This document shows positions 1 through 6,937 of a stretch of 10,997 bases of DNA, one piece after another. The translations under genes and the position numbers were made by a program. Positions within the stretch are counted from its first letter, which is position 1. Each line of letters starts with the position of its first letter. Source of the stretch: CAZADA01 sp964524065 (GTDB taxonomy: Bacteria; Pseudomonadota; Alphaproteobacteria; Caulobacterales; Maricaulaceae); assembly GCA_964524065.1 (NCBI GenBank), contig CAZGCB010000091.1, positions 1 through 10,997 on the forward strand. The letters run 5' to 3'. The notes below the pieces were generated by a model that saw only the letters and a list, made by a program, of their open reading frames with translations, did not search any database and was not told the origin of the DNA.

Positions 1-657
1 GGGCGCCGCCTCGCCTTCGCCCAGGCTGAGCCGATAGACGCCTGATGGCACGAGGATGAGATCAAGGCCTGGGCGCGCATTGGCCTCCATGACCGCGGCG
101 CGCAGCGTGCAGGCCTGCTCGCCGTCTTGGGTCGTGGCGCCGCTGTCGCACACGCCGTCTCCTGGAGATCGGTCGGCAAGATCGCGCGTGTCATTGACCC
201 GCCAGGCCTGGGAAAAGTCTTGCGGCTGGGCCTCACACTCGGCGGGCAGATCGGTGATGCGGGCGCGATAGGCGCCGATTTCTGGAAAGGTGCGTCGGCG
301 CGTCAGCGGAGCGATGAGGAAGGGCGCTTCATATTCGACCTGGTAGGTATATTCGACCGCTTCCTCGCATCGGGGCAGGGGGATCACCCCGTCCCAGCGG
401 CCGGCGGTGGTCGTGTCCTCCGGCGCATCAAGCGCCACAGTCTCAGCGCCGGTATTGAGCGTGACTGATGTGATCTCGACGCCGACAGGCGTCACGAGGG
501 CGCTAAATCGCTGTCGATTATCGTCTTCATTGTAGCGCAGGGGCGCGAGCGTTTCGTCCGTGAGGCGCACCGTACAGGCGACTGTCGCGCCGACGACAAG
601 AACCGCAAGCGCCGCGCGCTTCAGGCCGCCTCTCCAAGCAACGCCATGGTCCGCCAC
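1..657 (-). CDS. Exported CSLREA-motif protein, N-terminal part (3' end outside window)
   Basis: An open frame of 219 codons runs without a stop from GTG at 657 to the window edge. I chose GTG 657 because AAGGGGGG (663-670) lies 5 nt upstream; an in-frame GTG at 663 sits on that site. Residues 11-28 form a short positively charged then hydrophobic segment ending in ATVAC, so this is a signal peptide or a poor lipobox (Cys28, with Thr instead of Leu at -3). Residues 30-150 are an unrecognised, probably beta-rich region. Residues 152-212 match the CSLREA N-terminal module: VNDTRDL, then PGDGVC (165-170), CTLRAAVMEANA (183-194) and VPSGVYRLSL. In known families this module precedes a secreted right-handed beta-helix, often with a sorting signal at the C-terminus; that part is not visible here. 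The function is unknown, probably cell-surface. The gene lies downstream of ftsK in the same direction, after a 140-bp gap. Confidence 0.8.
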   Translation of the reverse strand, partial: MADHGVAWRGGLKRAALAVLVVGATVACTVRLTDETLAPLRYNEDDNRQRFSALVTPVGVEITSVTLNTGAETVALDAPEDTTTAGRWDGVIPLPRCEEAVEYTYQVEYEAPFLIAPLTRRRTFPEIGAYRARITDLPAECEAQPQDFSQAWRVNDTRDLADRSPGDGVCDSGATTQDGEQACTLRAAVMEANARPGLDLILVPSGVYRLSLGEGEAAP

Positions 658-744
658 GATCACCCCCCTTGCGCAGTCGTTGTCCGACAAGGCGCGCCAC
701 GGCCGGGCCTCTGCGTGACGCGGCCATCTCTCAGCAGAGAGTGC

Positions 745-752
745 ATGGTTAA
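745..752 (-). promoter_or_regulatory. TTAACCAT half-site (CtrA-like) upstream of CSLREA gene
   Basis: The minus strand reads TTAACCAT here, about 90 nt upstream of the CSLREA gene start and pointing towards it. The word matches the half-site of the alphaproteobacterial cell-cycle regulator CtrA (full site TTAA-N7-TTAA). No second half is seen at the correct spacing, so binding is only a possibility. Confidence 0.2.
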
Positions 753-756
753 TGTG

Positions 757-775
757 GCGCCCTGATGAAGGGCGC
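757..775 (-). terminator. Inverted repeat after ftsK, weak terminator candidate
   Basis: On the minus strand a perfect 7-bp stem (GCGCCCT / AGGGCGC) with loop TCATC begins 22 nt after the ftsK stop. The position fits an ftsK terminator or RNA-processing hairpin. The bases after the stem (CACATTAACC) are not a U-tract, so intrinsic termination is doubtful. Confidence 0.3.
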
Positions 776-797
776 GCATCGCCCTGCGCCGCGGGGG

Positions 798-3236
798 CTA
801 CATCTCCCCGTTGGCCACTTGCGGCGGGGGAGGCGCGAGGACTTCGCGGCGCCCGGCATGGTTAGGCGGGCTGACCACGCCTTCAGCCTCCAAGCGATCC
901 ATAATGTTGGCCGCGCGATTATAGCCGATGGACAATTGCCGCTGCAGGTAAGACGTCGAGGCTCGGCGATGGGTGGTCACCACATAGACAGCCTGATCAT
1001 AGAGATCATTGCTTTCCGGCATTGCCGCCGCGGCGCCCGCATCGGCCGGCTCCTCATCGGGATCCTCGTCAATCCCGTTGATGTATTCTGGCGCGCCCTG
1101 AGCACGGAAGAATTGCGCGATATTCTCCACGTCGTCGTCCGACGCGAAGGGGCCATGCAGACGGCGAATGCGCCCGCCGCCGGCCATGTAGAGCAAGTCC
1201 CCTTGGCCGAGCAATTGCTCCGCGCCCTGCTCGCCGAGAATGGTGCGGCTGTCCACCTTGGACGTGACCATATAGCTGATGCGGGTGGGGAAGTTGGCCT
1301 TGATGGTGCCGGTGATGACATCCACCGAGGGGCGTTGCGTCGCTGCGATGAGGTGGATGCCGGCGGCGCGCGCCATTTGCGCCAGCCGCTGCACCAGGCT
1401 CTCAATCTCTTTGCCGGCCACGAGCATCAAATCGGCCATCTCGTCGATGACGACGACGATGTAAGGCATGGTTTCAGCCGGGATCGGCTCCAGATCAAGC
1501 CGTGGCTGGCCCGTTTCTTGATCAAAGCTCTGCTGGCTGGCGGAGGCTTCCAAATAATCCGCGCCGCGATTGCGCGCATCTTCGGCGCGGCGGTTGAAGC
1601 CGCCAATATTGCGCACGCCCAGGCGGGCCATGACGGCGTAGCGGCGCCCCATCTCCCGCACTGTCCATTTCAGCGCCNNNNNNNNNNTTTTCGGATCGGT
1701 CAGCACGGGCGCCAGCAAATGCGGGATGCCGGCATAGACCGACAGCTCCAGCATTTTCGGGTCCACCATCAGGAACCGGCATTTGTCCGGCGGCAAATGG
1801 AACATGATGGAGAGGATCATCGCATTGATGCCGACCGACTTGCCTGAGCCGGTGGTGCCGGCGATCAACAAGTGCGGCATGCGCGCCAAATCGGCGATGA
1901 AGGGCTCCCCGCCAATCGTCTCGCCCAAAGCGAGGGGGAGGGCGGACTTGCGGGAGGTGTAGGGCTCTGAATCCAACAGGCGGCTGAGATACACCGTATT
2001 ACGCCGTGGCGAAGGCAGTTCGATGCCGATGACGGTGCGTCCAGGCACCACGGCGACGCGCGCCGATTGCGCCGCGAGCGAGCGAGCCAAATCGTCGGCC
2101 AGGCCGATGACGCGCGCCGAACGCACGCCGGGGGCCGGCTCAAACTCAAACAACGTGACCACAGGGCCCGGGCGGGCTGCGACCACTTCGCCCTTGACGC
2201 CGAAATCCGCCAGCACGCGCTCCAGCTGAGCGGCGCGCTCCTCAAGATCGGAATCATCGCCGCCATAATCGGGATCGGGGGCGGGCTCGAGCAGGCTGAT
2301 GTCCGGCAGTACGAAGTCGCCATCGCCCAAGACGGGACGCGTGGCGGCGTGCTGCGCTGGAGCCGGAGCGGCGGCGGGGGCTGCCGGCGGCGCGGCTTGT
2401 GGTTCCGGGCGCGGCGCGCTGCGGAACGGGTTGAGGCGCGAGCCCTGGGCCGGTTGAGCGGTGGGGGCTGGGGCGCCTTGGGTATTGGGATGCAGCGGCG
2501 GATGGGGCAGCTGGCGATTTTCCGGCGCCTCCATCGGCGTCAGACTGACAATCTCGGCATTGACCCGGCGGCTGAAGCGTTCCGTCGCACGACGAGCGCG
2601 CTCGGCGGCGTCCTCCAGCACCCGGCCGGCCGATTCCGCGGCGTCCGCCACATCATCAGGCGTCACGCCATAACCGGTAAAGAGGCCGATAATCGCCGCG
2701 CCCAGGCCGAAAATCCCGGCCACCGCGCCGGCGAACGGGATCGCCACAGCACTCAACCACAGGGTAATCTCGCCATGGGCGGCGTCGCCAATCACACCGC
2801 CAAGACCAACCGCAAAGGGCCAGTTCGCTGGAATCGGCAGGCTCGAGGCGGCGGTCGCCAACCCAAAAATTGCGAGCAGCGCGGCCAGAAGACGCAAGGT
2901 GACAATCTTCGGCCCACGCCGGCGTGGGCCGCGCGCCAGCATGGTGACGCCCCAGGCCGCCAGCATGACGCCCAGGGCCGCGCCGGCCCAGCCGAGCCAT
3001 TGCAGCGCCAAATCGCCCACATACGCGCCCGGCGGACCGAACGCGTTGGACGCGCGCCCCGGCGCATCGGCGTTCAAACTGGGATCCAGCGGATGGTGCG
3101 TGATCACCGCCACCAGAAGAAAAATCCCTGATGTGGTCATCAACAGGCTGACCGCTTCATTGCGCCGCGCGCGCATGAAGGCGGTGAACCAGTCTTCATC
3201 CACATACTTTTCGCCGTCAGGCGTGTCAGACGCCAT
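798..3236 (-). CDS. ftsK: DNA translocase FtsK
   Basis: FtsK is the septum-anchored hexameric ATPase that pumps chromosome ends apart at division and activates XerCD recombination at dif. The predicted protein has 812 residues. Hydrophobic helices lie at about 29-47, 75-101, 111-132 and 157-188 (the FtsK 4TM anchor). A Pro/Ala-rich linker spans 240-300 and is short compared with E. coli FtsK. The alpha/beta motor follows, with Walker A GTTGSGKS (460-467), a VDPK element (491-494) and Walker B IVVVIDEMADLM (593-604). A gamma winged-helix DNA-reading domain is at 744-803. I chose ATG 3236 because GAGGTG (3244-3249) lies 7 nt upstream; ATG 3242 is only 3 nt from AGG, and the longer TTG start at 3275 has no ribosome site. 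Ten N at 1678-1687 hide residues 517-520 without breaking the frame. The gene is divergent from the ubiH-like gene. Confidence 0.97.
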   Translation of the reverse strand: MASDTPDGEKYVDEDWFTAFMRARRNEAVSLLMTTSGIFLLVAVITHHPLDPSLNADAPGRASNAFGPPGAYVGDLALQWLGWAGAALGVMLAAWGVTMLARGPRRRGPKIVTLRLLAALLAIFGLATAASSLPIPANWPFAVGLGGVIGDAAHGEITLWLSAVAIPFAGAVAGIFGLGAAIIGLFTGYGVTPDDVADAAESAGRVLEDAAERARRATERFSRRVNAEIVSLTPMEAPENRQLPHPPLHPNTQGAPAPTAQPAQGSRLNPFRSAPRPEPQAAPPAAPAAAPAPAQHAATRPVLGDGDFVLPDISLLEPAPDPDYGGDDSDLEERAAQLERVLADFGVKGEVVAARPGPVVTLFEFEPAPGVRSARVIGLADDLARSLAAQSARVAVVPGRTVIGIELPSPRRNTVYLSRLLDSEPYTSRKSALPLALGETIGGEPFIADLARMPHLLIAGTTGSGKSVGINAMILSIMFHLPPDKCRFLMVDPKMLELSVYAGIPHLLAPVLTDPKXXXXALKWTVREMGRRYAVMARLGVRNIGGFNRRAEDARNRGADYLEASASQQSFDQETGQPRLDLEPIPAETMPYIVVVIDEMADLMLVAGKEIESLVQRLAQMARAAGIHLIAATQRPSVDVITGTIKANFPTRISYMVTSKVDSRTILGEQGAEQLLGQGDLLYMAGGGRIRRLHGPFASDDDVENIAQFFRAQGAPEYINGIDEDPDEEPADAGAAAAMPESNDLYDQAVYVVTTHRRASTSYLQRQLSIGYNRAANIMDRLEAEGVVSPPNHAGRREVLAPPPPQVANGEM
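1678..1687. other. Assembly gap of 10 N inside ftsK
   Basis: Ten undetermined bases fall in the motor domain, between DPK and ALKW. The reading frame is the same on both sides, and the four masked residues fit the family pattern DPK-KAVx-ALKW. The known flanking bases (ANN as first codon, NNG as last) are compatible with Lys and Val or Thr. The gap size is therefore probably correct and the gene is not frameshifted. Confidence 0.95.
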
Positions 3237-3243
3237 GGCCATA

Positions 3244-3249
3244 CACCTC
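3244..3249 (-). promoter_or_regulatory. Ribosome binding site deciding the ftsK start
   Basis: GAGGTG on the minus strand sits 7 nt before ATG 3236. It separates this start from two in-frame alternatives, ATG 3242 (too close) and TTG 3275 (no site). Confidence 0.6.
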
Positions 3250-3288
3250 GCCATCCATTCTGGAGACCCGGGCAAACTGCCGTCTCAA

Positions 3289-3306
3289 GGTTAATGGATC
3301 GTTTAC
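3289..3306 (-). promoter_or_regulatory. CtrA-like site upstream of ftsK
   Basis: The minus strand reads GGTAA, 8 nt, then TTAACC, about 53 nt upstream of the chosen ftsK start. It resembles a CtrA site, but the spacer is 8 rather than 7 nt and the first half is imperfect. It could instead be chance AT-rich promoter sequence. Confidence 0.25.
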
Positions 3307-3335
3307 CAACGCACCCCAGTTCCCGGGAGTTTCGC

Positions 3336-3360
3336 ACGGCTCCAGCGCCGCTGGAGCCGT
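3336..3360. repeat. 25-bp near-perfect palindrome between ftsK and ubiH
   Basis: The arms ACGGCTCCAGCG and CGCTGGAGCCGT are exact reverse complements around one central C at 3348. As RNA this folds to a 10-bp stem with a 5-nt loop. No T-run follows on either strand, so it is a poor intrinsic terminator. It lies 100 nt upstream of the ftsK start, where it could be a protein-binding operator or a structured 5' leader. Confidence 0.7.
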
Positions 3361-3520
3361 CGCATCAGCCTCAGCTCGCCGCACCGCGCCGCAGAAAAGC
3401 CCAGCGCGCATCGCTGGCGACACACGCCGAAGCCCCCTGCGCGATCCCGCTACGCCCCGGATCGCCGTCCCAAAAATCATGGCCCCCACTGCTCGGCCTA
3501 TTCGCGCCGCGCCTCAAGCT

Positions 3521-3526
3521 TTAACC
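3521..3526 (+). promoter_or_regulatory. TTAACC word facing ubiH-like gene
   Basis: A single TTAACC lies 169 nt upstream of the ubiH-like start. No paired half is visible. I list it only because the same word recurs in three other intergenic regions of the window. Confidence 0.12.
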
Positions 3527-3579
3527 GCGCGCCGCCCACAGCATTCTGACTCACAAAAGGGCGAAAGGGCGGCTTGGGA

Positions 3580-3610
3580 GGCGGCGGGGCGTTAAGCGCG
3601 CCCGGCCGCC
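3580..3610. repeat. GC-rich hairpin upstream of ubiH-like gene
   Basis: GGCGGCGGGGCG (3580-3591) pairs with CGCCCGGCCGCC (3599-3610) with one G-G mismatch and a 7-nt loop, giving 11 of 12 pairs. It ends 84 nt before the ubiH-like start. The sequence on each side has no U-tract. Confidence 0.5.
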
Positions 3611-3694
3611 AGCGCTAAAATGTCCTAGCCGTCGGCGGTCAAGCATGGGCGGTCCCATCTCCCGTAGCGGCCCATTCATGCTACATCTGTCCCC

Positions 3695-4984
3695 ATGAGT
3701 GCTCAGCCCACCCCAGATGCGGATCTGTTGATTGTCGGCGGCGGCATGTCCGGCCTCGCCGCGGCCCTGGCCTGCGCCGAAGCCGGCCTGCAGAGCGTTG
3801 TCCTGGACGCCGCCGCCCCGCCCAGCGCGGGCGAGGCGGACATCGCCGCCGATCCCCGCGCCTCGGCCATCGCCTATGCCAATATGCGCATGCTGGACGT
3901 GTTGGGCGCGGGCGCGCGCCTGCGTGACCACGCCGGGCGCATGGACAAAATCCTGGTGACCGATGGCCGCGCACCGGATCGGGCGGGCCTGCCGGGCGCC
4001 GGCCCCGCCGGACCCAGCGGGGCGTTTTTAGGTTTTGATGCGCGCGATATCGCGGCGCAGACCCGCGGCGAGCCTTTGGCCTTCATGCTGGAGAATGTCC
4101 GCTTGCGCCAGGTGCTGGGTGAGCTGGCCGCCGCGGCGCCGTTGGTGCGGCTCATTGCTCCCGCCGAGGTGGTGGCGGTCACCTTTGACGGCCCCGCCGC
4201 GCAGGCCCAGTTGCGCAGCGGCGAAACGCTCTGCGCACCCTTGGCGGTGGGCGCCGAAGCGCGCGCAGCCGTGGTGCGCCGCGCTATGGGCGTGCGGGTG
4301 CATGGCTGGCGCTATGGGCAGCACGGCGTGGTGACGACGGTGCGCATGGCCCGCGATCATGACAACACCGCCCACGAGTTCTTCCTGCCGGCTGGACCCT
4401 TCGCCATCCTGCCGCTGCCGGAGCGCCGCGCCAGCCTGGTTTGGACCGAACGCGCCGCCGCGGCTGAAGCGGCCGTCGCCCTGCCCGATGCGGCCTTCGC
4501 GGCGGAGGTGCGCCGGCGCTTTGGGGATTTCCTCGGCGCGGTGGAGGTGGCGGGCCCGCGGCTGTCCTTCCCGCTGGGCCTCTCCATGGCGGAGCGTTTT
4601 GTGGCGCCCCGCGCGGCCTTGCTGGGTGATGCGGCGCGCGCCGTGCATCCCTTGGCGGGCCAAGGTTTCAACCTGGCGCTGAAGGACGCGGCGGCGTTGG
4701 CGGAAGTGCTGGGCGAGGCGCGCCGGGTGGGCGAGGATCTCGGCGCTCCCACGGTGCTGGAGCGTTATGAGCAATGGCGACGCTTTGACTCCGCCAGCAT
4801 GGCGCTGGCGACCGATGCGCTTAATCGCTTGTTCTCCAACGATTTAGGCCCGCTGCGCGCGTTGCGTGGCTGGGGGCTGCAGGCGGTGAACGCCCTCGGC
4901 GTCGCGCGTGGATTTTTCGCCCGCGAGGCCGGCGCCGATTGGGGCGACACCCCCAAGCTGCTGCGCGGCGAACGTTTGGGCTAA
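3695..4984 (+). CDS. UbiH/UbiF/COQ6-type FAD-dependent monooxygenase
   Basis: Members hydroxylate the polyprenyl-phenol ring during ubiquinone synthesis, using FAD, NAD(P)H and O2 at the inner membrane. The 429-residue length is typical. The N-terminal dinucleotide fold shows LLIVGGGMSGLAAALA (11-26). Residues 203-241 match the family signature around GWRYGQHGVV and HEFFLPAGPFAILPLP. The FAD ribityl motif is GDAARAVHPLAGQGFNLAL (311-329), with Arg in place of the usual His of GDAAH. The middle DG motif, normally GADGxxSxVR, reads GAEARAAVVRR (186-196), so the Asp-Gly pair is missing. ATG 3695 has no ribosome site before it, and no upstream in-frame start is better; a leaderless mRNA is possible. 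Which ring position it acts on cannot be told from sequence, so I give no symbol. Confidence 0.9.
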   Translation: MSAQPTPDADLLIVGGGMSGLAAALACAEAGLQSVVLDAAAPPSAGEADIAADPRASAIAYANMRMLDVLGAGARLRDHAGRMDKILVTDGRAPDRAGLPGAGPAGPSGAFLGFDARDIAAQTRGEPLAFMLENVRLRQVLGELAAAAPLVRLIAPAEVVAVTFDGPAAQAQLRSGETLCAPLAVGAEARAAVVRRAMGVRVHGWRYGQHGVVTTVRMARDHDNTAHEFFLPAGPFAILPLPERRASLVWTERAAAAEAAVALPDAAFAAEVRRRFGDFLGAVEVAGPRLSFPLGLSMAERFVAPRAALLGDAARAVHPLAGQGFNLALKDAAALAEVLGEARRVGEDLGAPTVLERYEQWRRFDSASMALATDALNRLFSNDLGPLRALRGWGLQAVNALGVARGFFAREAGADWGDTPKLLRGERLG

Positions 4985-5018
4985 ACACTCGCGCTGGTGA
5001 ACGGGGAGGGGCCTTAAC

Positions 5019-5102
5019 ATGCCATGTGGCCGGGCCCGGTTCGCTGCTTGCCGGATTTTAAGCATTTGTCGCGAAACTGCGTGCCTTCGCTCACATGGGT
5101 AG
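5019..5102 (+). CDS. Possible 27-residue leader peptide before the histidine kinase
   Basis: ATG 5019 lies 7 nt after a strong purine-rich site (GGGGAGGGG, 5003-5011). It opens a 27-codon frame ending with TAG at 5100-5102, 5 nt before the likely kinase start at 5108. The peptide is Arg-rich with cysteines at 3, 11, 17 and 22, and matches no family I know. The arrangement would allow translational coupling. The alternative is that the ribosome site serves ATG 5024 (12-nt spacer), which is in frame with the kinase and would make this an artefact. Confidence 0.2.
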   Translation: MPCGRARFAACRILSICRETACLRSHG

Positions 5103-5107
5103 GGCAC

Positions 5108-6937
5108 ATGCTGCGCTGCAGCATTGCAATGGGCAGTCACGCGTCGCTTATGCAGAAAACACTCCATTGGATTTCTGGCGTGCAGGACACGGACCCAGCC
5201 GATTTTCGGCTGCGGGCGAACACGATTGCGTTTTTCTGCCTGTCGTTCTCCGCCATGACGGCGCTGATCTCCAGCATCGCCATATTGGAAATGGGCTGGT
5301 CGCTGCAACGTCTCGTCGGGCCGCTGGCGATCGTCTCATACCTGTCCGTTTTGACGTTCCAGCGCATGACGCACAGGCTGCGCCTGGCGGGCTTCTTCTT
5401 TATGTTGAATGTGTGCGCGGCCAACACGGGCTTTGTGGTGGTCACGGGCGGACCTGATTCCTATGCGCTTGTGTTCATGTTGGTGATCCCGCTCTCCGCT
5501 GCGTTCCTCATGGGGCGCGCTGGATTGGCTTTCTTTACCGCCCTCACCATTGCAATCGTGTGCCTGATTATGCTCCCGCCTGCGGTGCAATCAGGTGTTT
5601 ACGCCAATAAAATGCAGATGATCGTCATGGTGCTCGGCATTGTGTCGACAGCGATGTGCAGTTTTGCTTTTGCTTGGATTTGTGAACAACAGGCCCGCGA
5701 TCTGCAGGAGTTGAACGAACGTCTGCAAGGTGCGCGCAGCGCCTCGGAGGCGGCCAACGCCGCCAAGTCCCAGTTCATCGCCAATATGAGCCATGAAATC
5801 CGCACACCTTTGAACGGGGTGTTGGGCATGGCTCAGGCGTTGTTGGGCGATGAGCTGTCCAAAAAGCAGCGTGAATGCGTCGATATCATTCTGGACTCCG
5901 GCCATACGCTGATGTCGGTGGTCAATGACGTGCTCGATTTGTCAAAGATCGAAGCGGGCAAGTTGGAGGTCACGCCTACGCCCAGTCCGCTGCGCCAAAG
6001 CGTGCAACGTTTGGTGACGTTGTGGGGCGCCCGCGCCGATGAACGCGGCGTCGCCTTGCGCCTGGACATCGACCCGATGACGCCGGCGCTGCTGGAATTT
6101 GACGAAGTGCGCGTGCGCCAATGCGTGTCCAACCTCATCTCCAACGCCATCAAGTTTACCGAGGAGGGCGCGGTGGATGTGGCCATCGCCTGCCGGCCCA
6201 TGGGCGCGAGCATGAGCGATGATGTGCTGGTGACCATCTGCGTATCCGATACCGGCATCGGCATTCCGCCGGAGGTGCAAGAGCGTTTATTCGCCGCCTT
6301 CGAGCAGGCGGACGGCAGCACCTCGCGTTTGTTTGGCGGCACCGGACTCGGTCTGGCCATCACGCGCTCGCTGGCGCGGATGATGGGCGGGGACGTGACC
6401 GTGTCCAGCGAGGTCGGCCAGGGTTCCACCTTCACGCTGACCTTCCGCGCCGGGCGCGTCGAACAGGCCGCCGAAGCCCCTGATCCTGAAACGCTGGATG
6501 CGACGGGTAAGGTGGTTCTCGATGGCCTGACCTTGCTCATCGTCGACGACAATCAGGTCAACCGCATGGTCACGCGCGCCTTGTTGAAGGACTTTAACAT
6601 CGAAATTCTCGAAGCCGCTGACGGTCAGCAGGCCCTCGACATCATCGAAACCGGCCAACGTATCGACTTGGTGTTCTTGGACATGCATATGCCCGTCTTG
6701 GATGGCCCAGCGACGCTGGAGCGCCTGCGCAACGGGCCTGAAGCCTGGCGCGATTTGCCCGTGATCGCGCTCACCGCCGACGCTATGGCCGGCGATCGCG
6801 AGCGTTACACGGCGCTGGGTATGGACGGGTATGTCTCCAAACCCATAGAGGGCGGGGCGCTGGTCGCGGAAGCGACGCGCGTTCTCACTCAGCGTGGCGC
6901 AGCCGCACCGTCCGCCGCGGCGAGCCGCGCGCGATAA
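5108..6937 (+). CDS. Membrane hybrid sensor histidine kinase with receiver domain
   Basis: This 609-residue signalling kinase autophosphorylates on His and passes the phosphate to its own receiver Asp, usually then to an Hpt protein. About six hydrophobic helices lie within 39-190 (near 39-60, 69-84, 92-112, 119-135, 138-157 and 169-191) and form the sensor; no periplasmic domain is evident. A short coiled coil (193-220) leads to the H-box SHEIRTPLNG with His229. The ATPase domain has N-box NLISNAIKFT (342-351), G1 DTGIGIP (381-387) and G2 GGTGLGLAI (410-418). The receiver (about 474-595) has acidic Asp480/481, phospho-site Asp525, Thr556 and Lys578. The start is uncertain: ATG 5108 has AGGG close upstream, while 5024 and 5150 are in frame. 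There is no adjacent regulator or Hpt. The last 49 bp overlap the convergent DUF971 gene. The signal is unknown. Confidence 0.93.
   Translation: MLRCSIAMGSHASLMQKTLHWISGVQDTDPADFRLRANTIAFFCLSFSAMTALISSIAILEMGWSLQRLVGPLAIVSYLSVLTFQRMTHRLRLAGFFFMLNVCAANTGFVVVTGGPDSYALVFMLVIPLSAAFLMGRAGLAFFTALTIAIVCLIMLPPAVQSGVYANKMQMIVMVLGIVSTAMCSFAFAWICEQQARDLQELNERLQGARSASEAANAAKSQFIANMSHEIRTPLNGVLGMAQALLGDELSKKQRECVDIILDSGHTLMSVVNDVLDLSKIEAGKLEVTPTPSPLRQSVQRLVTLWGARADERGVALRLDIDPMTPALLEFDEVRVRQCVSNLISNAIKFTEEGAVDVAIACRPMGASMSDDVLVTICVSDTGIGIPPEVQERLFAAFEQADGSTSRLFGGTGLGLAITRSLARMMGGDVTVSSEVGQGSTFTLTFRAGRVEQAAEAPDPETLDATGKVVLDGLTLLIVDDNQVNRMVTRALLKDFNIEILEAADGQQALDIIETGQRIDLVFLDMHMPVLDGPATLERLRNGPEAWRDLPVIALTADAMAGDRERYTALGMDGYVSKPIEGGALVAEATRVLTQRGAAAPSAAASRAR

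Larger units (their letters stand above)
3237..3694. other. Divergent ftsK/ubiH intergenic region, no gene seen
   Basis: This 458-bp stretch separates two divergent genes and must carry both promoters. Open frames on both strands (for example plus 3294-3524 and minus 3226-3489) are short, Arg/Ala/Pro-rich and unlike any family I recognise, so I do not call them genes. What can be seen is a CtrA-like word near ftsK, a second TTAACC at 3521-3526 facing ubiH, a 25-bp palindrome at 3336-3360, and a long GC-rich hairpin at 3580-3610. Confidence 0.6.

Noticed and set aside
56..468. Plus-strand frames of 71 and 113 codons at the start of the window
   Set aside because: They are antisense to the CSLREA gene, whose motif CTLRAAVMEANA is clear on the minus strand.
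527..727. Minus-strand 66-codon frame beginning at ATG 727
   Set aside because: It has an Arg-rich composition, no domain, and overlaps the CSLREA gene start in another frame.
765..3131. Long plus-strand open frames (354 and 360 codons) opposite ftsK
   Set aside because: They run antisense to a certain gene in GC-rich DNA, cross the N gap, are His/Arg/Gly-rich and match no family. They are shadows of FtsK codon bias.
3226..3524. Short frames on both strands in the ftsK/ubiH gap
   Set aside because: There is no recognisable domain, the composition is that of random GC-rich DNA, and one runs into ftsK in another frame. The 3336-3360 palindrome lies within them.
4028..4774. 248-codon minus-strand frame inside the ubiH-like gene
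   Set aside because: It is antisense to a gene with clear flavoprotein motifs. The His/Arg/Gln-rich translation is typical of a shadow frame.
5833..6552. 239-codon minus-strand frame inside the histidine kinase
   Set aside because: It is Ser/Thr/Arg-rich and antisense to the H-box and ATPase motifs of the kinase.
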